A DNA stretch of 12,409 bases. It comes from Deltaproteobacteria bacterium (GTDB lineage: Bacteria; Myxococcota_A; UBA9160; JAFDET01). The first letter of the stretch is position 1. Each line of letters begins with the position of its first letter. Below the pieces are notes generated by a model that did not search any database, was not told the origin of the DNA, and saw only the letters and a list, made by a program, of their open reading frames with translations. Of the stretch, positions 7,204 to 12,409 are shown one piece after another. The translations under genes and the position numbers were made by a program. The stretch lies in assembly GCA_019310195.1 (NCBI GenBank), contig JAFDET010000064.1, positions 1-12,409 on the forward strand, read 5' to 3'.

Positions 7204-7291
7204 CGGGACAGTCCCTTTAGTTTCCGGGCGAGGCGTATCGCACATCACAGACACCCGAGCGGAAACTAAAGGGACTGTCCCGTTAGTTTCC
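7195..7291. repeat. REPIN-like element: two inverted 31-bp palindromic repeats
   Basis: Arm 7195-7225 begins GGAAACTAACGGGACAGTCC and ends TTTAGTTTCC. Its exact reverse complement, 31 of 31 bases, is 7261-7291. The spacer is 35 bases. Each arm is also nearly palindromic: GGAAACTAA pairs with TTAGTTTCC, and GGGA with TCCC. This layout matches REPINs, short non-autonomous elements mobilised by RAYT (REP-associated tyrosine) transposases; GGGACAGTCCC cores are, from memory, common in such families. No RAYT gene is in the window. It sits exactly between two convergent genes and includes the plus-strand stop and the final base of the minus-strand stop, so it may also act as a bidirectional terminator. 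Confidence 0.8.
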
Positions 7292-8571
7292 TAGAGCGGG
7301 ACGAGGCCGGGGTCGGTGACTTCGCGGCGGACGAGCTTGCCGTTCTCGTAGACGGAGGTGACGTCGATGTTGCCGTCGCCGTTCACGTCCTCTTCGCGCT
7401 TGGCGATCTGGGCCTTGCCGTCCTTGGGCTCGAAGGTCTCGAAGACGTTGGGCTGGCCGCTTCCGTCCTTGTCGCGCTCGATGCGCGCGATGACTTCCTT
7501 GTCGCCCGCGATCTGGTAGGTGGTCCAGGTGTCCATGCGGCCGTCGTGGAGGGTGTCCTCTTCCGCACGGATCCGTACGCGGTCGCGGTAGGTCACCACC
7601 AGGTCGATGCGCCCGTCGCCGTTGGTGTCGTGGCGCTCCTCCACCAGGGAGCCGTTCTCGAAGTCGAAGAAGGCGTCGCGCTGCCCGTCGTGGTCGCGGT
7701 CCACCTCGCGCGTGCTCATCTTGCCGCCGGAATAGGTCTCCCACACGTCGGCCCGGCCGTCGTCGTTCTCGTCGAGGCGGCGTTCCGTGATCCCGCCGTT
7801 CTCGTAGCTCTGCCAGAGGTCGATGCGCCCGTCGTAGTCGCGGTCCTGCTCCTTGCCGATCATCCGGCCGCTGGCGGGGTCCACGTAGCGAACCTGCTCG
7901 GGAGTGCCGTCCCGGTCCGCGTCCAGGGTGCGCCGGACCACGTCCAGGTCGCGGTCGTTGCCCCAGGTGCCCTTCTCGACCTCGACGCGCTCCTCGTCGA
8001 ACACGATGGCCGGAAGCACGCGGTCCTTGGGAGCGCTGGGGGCGGCGCGCGGGTCGACCTCGGTCGTCTCCAGGGGCTCGGCGGGAACCGGGTCCACCGG
8101 AGTGGGCTCCGCCGCCTGGTTTGCGCCCGAGATGGAATCATCGTCGTCGATCTGGCGCAGCAGCTCATCCTGGCGCGAGAGCTCGTCCTCGATCTCCGTC
8201 TCGAGTGAGGCTTGCCGCGCCATCTCCTCCTCGATCTCTTGCTCCAGGGTTACCTCCCTGTCGCGTTCGGTGGGCGCGTTGCCGCCGCCCCAGCTGGGTC
8301 CGCCCGAGAACGGGACCTGGCCGGTGATGGCGCTGTAGATCATGGCGCTGGCGGCGCCGACGGCGGCGCCGATGGGGCCCATCTGGCCGCCGATCACGGC
8401 GCCCATCAAGGCGCCCTCGAGGGCGCTCGCCGCTCGCTGGCCGAGGCTGACGCCGGGCCGCTGGGTCGTCGCGTTGGGATCGTTCGGGTCCGGCGGCACC
8501 GACGTGCCCGTGGTCGCACAGCCGGCCAGCCACAGGACGACGAGCGCCGCTGCAATGGTTCGGGCGGCCAT
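7291..8571 (-). CDS. Lipoprotein with glycine zipper, coiled coil and eight D-x-D-x-D-G repeats
   Basis: 426 aa from the ATG at 8571, which has GGAGG nine bases upstream; the frame runs open to 9045 but that part overlaps the divergent patatin gene. Signal peptide with a clean lipobox LAGC (Cys18). Residues 50-83 form a glycine-zipper-like hydrophobic stretch (GALMGAVIGG, GPIGAAVGAAS). Residues 103-142 are a strongly charged coiled coil, and 150-182 a Pro/Glu linker. The C-terminal half has eight acidic repeats starting at D217, D243, D267, D291, D315, D339, D367 and D395, with exact 24-residue spacing from 243 to 339. The consensus is D-x-(D/N)-x-D-G-x-x-D-x-W-x-x-Y, then a turn such as ENG and a basic strand end. 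The acidic part resembles EF-hand or thrombospondin type 3 calcium loops. I infer an outer-membrane-anchored, calcium-stabilised repeat protein; function unknown. Confidence 0.82.
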   Translation of the reverse strand: MAARTIAAALVVLWLAGCATTGTSVPPDPNDPNATTQRPGVSLGQRAASALEGALMGAVIGGQMGPIGAAVGAASAMIYSAITGQVPFSGGPSWGGGNAPTERDREVTLEQEIEEEMARQASLETEIEDELSRQDELLRQIDDDDSISGANQAAEPTPVDPVPAEPLETTEVDPRAAPSAPKDRVLPAIVFDEERVEVEKGTWGNDRDLDVVRRTLDADRDGTPEQVRYVDPASGRMIGKEQDRDYDGRIDLWQSYENGGITERRLDENDDGRADVWETYSGGKMSTREVDRDHDGQRDAFFDFENGSLVEERHDTNGDGRIDLVVTYRDRVRIRAEEDTLHDGRMDTWTTYQIAGDKEVIARIERDKDGSGQPNVFETFEPKDGKAQIAKREEDVNGDGNIDVTSVYENGKLVRREVTDPGLVPL

Positions 8572-8760
8572 GGCGTGGGACCTCCAACGATGTGATTGAA
8601 TTACCACAACGGGCGTTTCTCTCCCACGTCTCCTCATTGCGCCGACGCGACGCGGCATTCGCTGGAAAGCGACTCGCGCGAGCTCCGGGTCGGGCTCCCT
8701 CCACGCCGAACATCCTGCAAATGCCCAGGAATTGCCGGCTCCCCGGAGGGAAGATTCGGC

Positions 8761-8790
8761 TTGGCCGAGCGCTCGCTCCCGGGGTATTCT
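8761..8790 (+). promoter_or_regulatory. Candidate sigma70-type promoter for the patatin gene
   Basis: TTGGCC (8761-8766) and TATTCT (8785-8790) are spaced by 18 bases and match four of six consensus positions at each hexamer. The expected start of transcription, about 8797, falls in the first arm of the 8795-8820 inverted repeat. Sequence match only. Confidence 0.35.
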
Positions 8791-8794
8791 AACG

Positions 8795-8820
8795 CGGTGC
8801 AGCGGATAGGCGCTGCACCG
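8795..8820. repeat. 10-bp inverted repeat at the predicted patatin transcription start
   Basis: CGGTGCAGCG (8795-8804) and CGCTGCACCG (8811-8820) are perfect reverse complements around GATAGG. Its place directly downstream of a promoter-like pair, 70 bases before the GTG start, suggests a repressor operator or a 5' leader hairpin. There is no following T-tract, so it is not a normal terminator. Confidence 0.5.
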
Positions 8821-8890
8821 GGCCGATCGCGGGCAGACGCTGGCCGATTCCCCCCACGGTGTTGCCGGCCCCGAGCGGCGGGGGACCAAT

Positions 8891-10261
8891 GTGGGCCTGA
8901 CCCTGATCCGAAAAGGTGACGGCGGGCGAGCCCGGAAGGGCGAGCCCTCCAAGGTGGCTTTGGTTCTGGCCGGAGGGGCCGTCTCCGGTGGGGCCTTCAA
9001 GGTCGGCGGGCTCAAGGCGCTGAACGACTTCCTGGTCGGGCGCAAGGTGACGGACCTCGACGTCTACGTGGGTCTGTCGGCGGGCGCCATGCTGGGCTCG
9101 GCCCTGGCCGCGGGCGTCACCCCCGACGAGATGGTCTCCGTACTCCAGGGATCGAGCGCCCGGCTCCGCCAGCTCAAGCCCACGGATTTCTACAACCCCA
9201 ACTGGCGCGACTTCTTGAGCCGGCCCGCCAAGCTGGCCTACGAGCTCACCACCTACCTGCCCGGCGTGGCCCGCGAGCTGATCGCCGGGCTGCCCGGGCT
9301 TCCCGAGGCGCTGGCACCCGCCGCCCGCGAGCTGCTGAAGCAGCCCAGCTACGCGGGCTTCGAGGCGTTGGCCATGCGCTTCCAGGAGCACATCGCGCCC
9401 CGGCGCGCGATGCCCTCCCTGATCGAGCACATCCCCGCGGGCTTCTTCGACAACGCGAGCCTGGAACGCTGGCTGCGCACCAACCTGGAGCGCCTGGGCA
9501 TCCCCAACGACTTCCGCGGCTTCGAGCGCGAGAGCGGCAAGCGCCTCTACATCTCGGCGTGCAACCTGGACACCGCCGAGCGCGTCATCTTCGGCCCCGA
9601 CGAGGTCGCCGACGTGACGGTGTCCCAGGCCGTGCAGGCGTCTACGGCGCTCCCGCTCTTCTACCGGCCCGCCCGCATCAACGGCGTCGACTACGTGGAT
9701 GGCGGCGTGCGCCACACCGCGAACATCGACATCGCCATCGAGAAGGGGGCCGACCTGGTCATCTGTTACAACCCCTTCCGCCCCTTCCTCAATCGGGTGG
9801 ACCCCGAGGACTCCGACACCAGCTTCTTTGGAAGCGCCGGCCACCTGTCGGACCGCGGCCTCGGGACCGTGCTGAACCAGGTCTTCCGCACCCTGCTGCA
9901 CTCCCGGCTCAAGCTGGGCATCCAGCGCTACCTGACCGACGACCGCTTCCAGGGCGACATCGTCCTGCTGGAGCCTCGGGAGCTGGACGCCGAGTTCTTC
10001 GGCGTCAATCCGATCGCATTCTGGAAGCGCGCCGACGCCATCGAGCACGGCTTCGAGTCGGTGCGCATGACCATCGAGCAGAACTTCGAGCAGCTGCGCG
10101 ACGTGCTGGCCCGGCACGGGCTGGAGATGAACCGCGGCGCGGCCCGGCGCAAGGCCCAACGGGCCCGGGCGGCCCGGGGTTGGAAGGGCGACGAAGCGGA
10201 GTCGGCAGAGGACGCCGAGGAGCCGCGCCCGCTGCGGCTGGTCGGGGCCCGAAAGGCGTAA
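8891..10261 (+). CDS. Patatin-like phospholipase family protein
   Basis: 456 aa beginning at GTG (8891), with a G-run six bases upstream; the overlapping ATG at 8889 is out of frame and ends after three codons. The patatin catalytic dyad is visible: the nucleophile Ser63 in GLSAG (61-65) and Asp270 in DGG (270-272). The oxyanion loop is LAGGAVSGGAFKVGG (26-40), lacking the Arg found in the canonical GGGxRG loop. About 205 residues separate Ser and Asp, including an amphipathic, Leu/Ala-rich segment (about 110-150) that could be a lid or membrane-contact region. The C-terminus (about 375-456) is charged and probably partly disordered. There is no signal peptide, so a cytoplasmic or membrane-peripheral acyl hydrolase acting on phospholipids or neutral lipids is expected. 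It is divergent from the repeat lipoprotein and 55 bases upstream of the TANGO2 gene on the same strand. Confidence 0.9.
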   Translation: MGLTLIRKGDGGRARKGEPSKVALVLAGGAVSGGAFKVGGLKALNDFLVGRKVTDLDVYVGLSAGAMLGSALAAGVTPDEMVSVLQGSSARLRQLKPTDFYNPNWRDFLSRPAKLAYELTTYLPGVARELIAGLPGLPEALAPAARELLKQPSYAGFEALAMRFQEHIAPRRAMPSLIEHIPAGFFDNASLERWLRTNLERLGIPNDFRGFERESGKRLYISACNLDTAERVIFGPDEVADVTVSQAVQASTALPLFYRPARINGVDYVDGGVRHTANIDIAIEKGADLVICYNPFRPFLNRVDPEDSDTSFFGSAGHLSDRGLGTVLNQVFRTLLHSRLKLGIQRYLTDDRFQGDIVLLEPRELDAEFFGVNPIAFWKRADAIEHGFESVRMTIEQNFEQLRDVLARHGLEMNRGAARRKAQRARAARGWKGDEAESAEDAEEPRPLRLVGARKA

Positions 10262-10316
10262 CTTCAGGCCCGGCTTGCGAAATTTCCCCGGAGGGGCTAC
10301 CCTGCCGCCTCCCTCC

Positions 10317-11096
10317 ATGTGCACCCTTATCGCCCTGCACCGGTGCGTCCCGGGGCTCCCGCTCGTAGTAGCGGCCAACCGGGACGAGTATATGGATCGG
10401 CCCGCCGAGGGGCCGGCCCTGCGGACCGGTGCCGCCGGGGCCCTGGTGGCCCCTCTGGACTGCCGCGAGGGCGGGACGTGGCTGGGAGTTGGCCCCACGG
10501 GGACTTTTGCCGGAATCACCAACCGCCCGTGCGCCCAGCGCGACCCCGAGCGTCGCTCGCGAGGGCATCTGGTGATGGACGTCCTGGCGGAGCCCGACGC
10601 CCAGGCCGCCGCGCGGGCCCTGGAGCGGGTGCCGGCGGGCGCCTACAACCCGTTCAACCTGCTGGTGGCGGACGGCGACAACGCCTTCGTCGCGGTGTAC
10701 GAGAACGAGGTCAAGGTCCGGGCCCTGACGCCCGGCATCCACGTGGTGGGCAACGCGGACCCCAACGATCGCCGGGTTCCCAAGGTGGCGCGGCTGCTGC
10801 TGGAGTCCGGCCGGGCCCGCGAGCTGGCCCCCGCCAGCGTGACCGATGCCCTGGCGGCCGTCTGCCGGGGCCACCGCGGCTTCGCCGATCCGCTGGCCGA
10901 GACCTGCATCCACACTCCGGCCTACGGCACCCGCAGCTCGGCGTTGCTGAGCTACTCCGCCCCGCAGCGTCCGGATCGCCTGCACTTCGCAGCGGGACCT
11001 CCCTGCGAGACGCCCTACGACGATTTCACCCATCTCCTGCGCGAACTCGACCCCGGGTCGCGACCGGAGATGGCTACGTGTGAGGAAGACCGTTGA
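10317..11096 (+). CDS. TANGO2/NRDE family protein
   Basis: 259 aa. The start is set by the conserved Met-Cys N-terminus (MCTLIA); family members are predicted Ntn-hydrolase-like, with Cys2 exposed after Met removal. The family-naming NRDE motif is at 21-24, followed by the conserved GGTWLGV (52-58) and FAGITNR (64-70) segments and GIHVVGNA (about 141-148). The upstream frame opens at a TTG at 10275, but starting there would bury the cysteine. A GGAGGGG lies about 20 bases before the ATG, too far for a standard ribosome site, so initiation may be weak. Human TANGO2 is linked to lipid, CoA or haem handling; the bacterial role is not established. The gene follows the patatin lipase after 55 bases and its stop overlaps the next start (TTGA), so the two downstream proteins are likely co-translated. 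Confidence 0.88.
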   Translation: MCTLIALHRCVPGLPLVVAANRDEYMDRPAEGPALRTGAAGALVAPLDCREGGTWLGVGPTGTFAGITNRPCAQRDPERRSRGHLVMDVLAEPDAQAAARALERVPAGAYNPFNLLVADGDNAFVAVYENEVKVRALTPGIHVVGNADPNDRRVPKVARLLLESGRARELAPASVTDALAAVCRGHRGFADPLAETCIHTPAYGTRSSALLSYSAPQRPDRLHFAAGPPCETPYDDFTHLLRELDPGSRPEMATCEEDR

Positions 11097-11419
11097 GACG
11101 AATCGGAAGCAACATTCGGAAGCAGAACTCGGACGTCAAGTCCAACCGGCCGACGCGCAACATCATCCGCTACAAGGACGATGAGAAGCCGCGCAACGAC
11201 TACCCCAAGCGAATCGTCTCTCCGACCAACCCGTCGGACTGCTGCACCGACGACAACCGCAAGCTGGTCGGATCCGTCCGCGAGGTCGAGGGGTTCAAGT
11301 TCGCCTACAAGATCTGCGCCGAGTGCGGCTACGCGGCGCGTTTCTTCTACCCGGCGGTGGAGTCCACCAGCGATGCGGTGAAGGACTACCGCAAGTGGAA
11401 GCGCTACATGACCCAGTGA
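11093..11419 (+). CDS. Small hypothetical protein with four-cysteine, zinc-ribbon-like spacing
   Basis: 108 aa, not a family I recognise. The only plausible start is a TTG at 11093, overlapping the TANGO2 stop in TTGA, with GAGG seven bases upstream; there is no in-frame ATG until the last residues. Residues 1-45 are basic and polar (many Arg, Lys, Asn, Asp) and look disordered or nucleic-acid-binding. Cysteines at 50 and 51 and a CAEC pair (75, 78) could form a zinc site, with aromatic residues (FKFAYK, FFYP) nearby as in zinc ribbons. CC instead of CxxC on the first side makes the assignment uncertain. It lies last in the predicted patatin-TANGO2 transcription unit and ends 24 bases before a strong terminator. 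Codon use resembles its neighbours apart from the start, which supports a real gene. Confidence 0.75.
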   Translation: MRRIGSNIRKQNSDVKSNRPTRNIIRYKDDEKPRNDYPKRIVSPTNPSDCCTDDNRKLVGSVREVEGFKFAYKICAECGYAARFFYPAVESTSDAVKDYRKWKRYMTQ

Positions 11420-11443
11420 GGTGCGCCGACGCGGCGTGAACCC

Positions 11444-11471
11444 GAGGCGGCCTCCGGCCGCCTCTTTTTTT
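11444..11471 (+). terminator. Strong intrinsic terminator
   Basis: GAGGCGGCC (11444-11452) and GGCCGCCTC (11456-11464) form a perfect 9-bp stem with a 3-base loop, followed directly by seven T (11465-11471). It ends the unit of the small four-cysteine protein. It lies only 10 bases before the folC start codon. Confidence 0.92.
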
Positions 11472-11481
11472 GGGTCAACGC

Positions 11482-12409
11482 ATGCCCCAGCCCGTTCGCA
11501 CCCTCGAGGAAGCCGGCGCCTGGCTCGAGGGGCTGATCAACGTGGAGCGCCGGCCCGACTGGCCCTACGCACGCATGGGCCTGGAACCGGTGCGTCGGCT
11601 GCTGGAGCGCGTGGACGAGCCCCAGCGCGGCCTGTCCGTGCTGCACGTGGCCGGCTCCAAGGGCAAGGGCTCCACCGCGCTTCTGGCCGAAGCCGTTCTG
11701 CGCGCCGGCGGCGAGCGGGTGGGCGTCTTCACCTCCCCGCACCTGGTGCGCTGGAGCGAGCGCTTCCGCATCGACGGCCGCGAGGTGCAGGGCGAGCGGC
11801 TGGCCGCAGCCGTGGAGCGGCTGAGGCCCCACGTGGAGGCGCTGCGGGCCGAGACCCCCGAGAACGCGCCCACCTTCTTCGACGCCACCACCGCCGCGGC
11901 GCTGCTGCTCTTCCAGGAGGCCGGAGTGCAGCGCGTCATCCTGGAGGTGGGGCTGGGCGGCCGTCTCGATTCGACCAACGTGGTGGAGCCCGCGGTCTGT
12001 GTCATCACCACGATCGAGTTGGAGCACACCGATCGCCTGGGCGACACCCTGGCGGCCATCGCCGGCGAGAAGGCCGGGATCGTCAAGCCGGGTGTACCGC
12101 TGGTGACCGGCGCCCTGCCCGACGAGGCGGCACGGGTGGTGGAGGGTGTGGCCCGCGAGCGGGGCGCGCCCCTGGCCCGGCTGGGCCGCGAGTTCTCGTC
12201 CGAGCTGCGCTCGGTCGGGCCCGACGGGCTGGCGTTCCGCGTGTGCGATGGCGAGCTGGACGCGGACCTGCGCGCCCCGCTGCTTTGCCCGCGGCAGGCG
12301 GACAACGCCGCGGTCGCCCTGGCTGCCGTGGGCCGCCTGCCCGGCGCGGCCCGGGCCGAGGACCTGGCCCGCGCGGCGACCGCAGGCCTGGCTTCGGTGC
12401 GGCTTCCCG
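11482..12409 (+). CDS. folC: FolC: dihydrofolate/folylpolyglutamate synthase (3' partial)
   Basis: The first 309 codons are present and the frame is open at the right edge; the family is usually 400-450 aa. The N-terminus (WLEGLINVERRP) matches the family's opening helix, supporting the ATG at 11482. The P-loop is GSKGKGST (58-65), where most bacterial FolC have GTNGKGST. Further marks are TSPHLVRWSERFRIDG (84-99), the Mg-binding LEVGLGGRLDSTN (154-166), EHTDRLGDT (181-189) and EKAGIVKPG (196-204), including the lysine that is carbamylated in this family. The enzyme adds glutamate to folates, and in many bacteria to dihydropteroate, in the cytoplasm. No clear ribosome site is present and a terminator ends 10 bases upstream, so its own promoter must overlap the terminator or it depends on readthrough. 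Whether it has both synthase activities cannot be decided here. Confidence 0.93.
   Translation, partial: MPQPVRTLEEAGAWLEGLINVERRPDWPYARMGLEPVRRLLERVDEPQRGLSVLHVAGSKGKGSTALLAEAVLRAGGERVGVFTSPHLVRWSERFRIDGREVQGERLAAAVERLRPHVEALRAETPENAPTFFDATTAAALLLFQEAGVQRVILEVGLGGRLDSTNVVEPAVCVITTIELEHTDRLGDTLAAIAGEKAGIVKPGVPLVTGALPDEAARVVEGVARERGAPLARLGREFSSELRSVGPDGLAFRVCDGELDADLRAPLLCPRQADNAAVALAAVGRLPGAARAEDLARAATAGLASVRLP

Larger units (their letters stand above)
8572..8890. promoter_or_regulatory. Divergent intergenic region between repeat lipoprotein and patatin genes
   Basis: These 319 bases have no convincing gene. They must carry the promoters of both divergent genes. The stretch 8585-8620 is relatively AT-rich and could hold the lipoprotein promoter, but no hexamer pair is convincing there. 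The patatin side has a candidate promoter (8761-8790) and a hairpin (8795-8820), listed separately. Confidence 0.4.

Noticed and set aside
5110..7254. 714-codon minus-strand open frame opposite the M28-like and vWA genes
   Set aside because: Antisense to two genes with clear domains. The peptide ETKGTVPLVS at its start is only the translation of the REP repeat.
7195..7291. CRISPR or attachment-site reading of the 31-bp repeats
   Set aside because: Only two copies, in inverted rather than direct orientation, with no cas or integrase gene nearby.
8572..9045. N-terminal extension of the repeat lipoprotein to 9045
   Set aside because: It overlaps the divergent patatin start, and the ATG at 8571 has a good ribosome site and opens straight into a signal peptide with a perfect lipobox.
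8789..10522. 577-codon minus-strand open frame opposite the patatin gene
   Set aside because: No recognisable domain, and the plus strand has the Ser-Asp dyad and family motifs; again a GC-bias shadow.

Overview
The window is GC-rich throughout, with G/C at most third codon positions. It looks like an ordinary chromosomal stretch of a Gram-negative bacterium: two lipoprotein-type signal peptides, Shine-Dalgarno-led genes, and a ComM/YifB, FolC and TANGO2-type gene set. The gene content (2-hydroxyacyl-CoA dehydratase/activase-type protein, calerythrin-like EF-hand protein, D-x-D-x-D-G repeat lipoprotein) would fit a deltaproteobacterial or related lineage. That placement is inference; there is no rRNA or marker gene here to prove it. 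I see no tRNA, rRNA, CRISPR array, transposase or phage gene.

Layout. 1-1158 (+): C-terminal part of an acyl-CoA dehydratase activase-related protein, cut by the left edge. 1221-1985 (-): crotonase-fold enoyl-CoA isomerase-like protein, convergent with it. 2211-2771 (-): four-EF-hand protein, with hairpins on both sides. 2917-4422 (-): ComM/YifB AAA+ protein. 4423-4642: divergent intergenic region rich in dyad symmetry. 4643-5878 and 5875-7203 (+): overlapping pair encoding a predicted lipoprotein with an M28-type peptidase fold that has lost nearly all its metal ligands, and an exported von Willebrand factor A protein. 7195-7291: a REPIN-like inverted pair of 31-bp palindromic repeats that supplies the stop of the vWA gene and touches the stop of the convergent gene. 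7291-8571 (-): lipoprotein with a glycine-zipper segment, a coiled coil and eight D-x-D-x-D-G repeats. 8572-8890: divergent intergenic region with a promoter-like pair and a 10-bp hairpin. 8891-10261 (+): patatin-like lipase. 10317-11096 and 11093-11419 (+): TANGO2/NRDE protein translationally coupled to a small four-cysteine protein, closed by a strong intrinsic terminator (11444-11471). 11482-12409 (+): FolC, cut by the right edge.

How the genes may work together. Most are housekeeping or lipid/CoA genes with no obvious shared pathway. The most coherent accessory block is 4643-8571: three envelope proteins (pseudo-peptidase lipoprotein, vWA protein with a calcium-loop-like insertion, repeat lipoprotein). 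With the EF-hand protein at 2211-2771, three of the window's genes carry acidic D-x-D-x-D-G loops, which hints at calcium-dependent envelope functions. This is a hypothesis from sequence only. I did not find a clearly new defence or mobile system.
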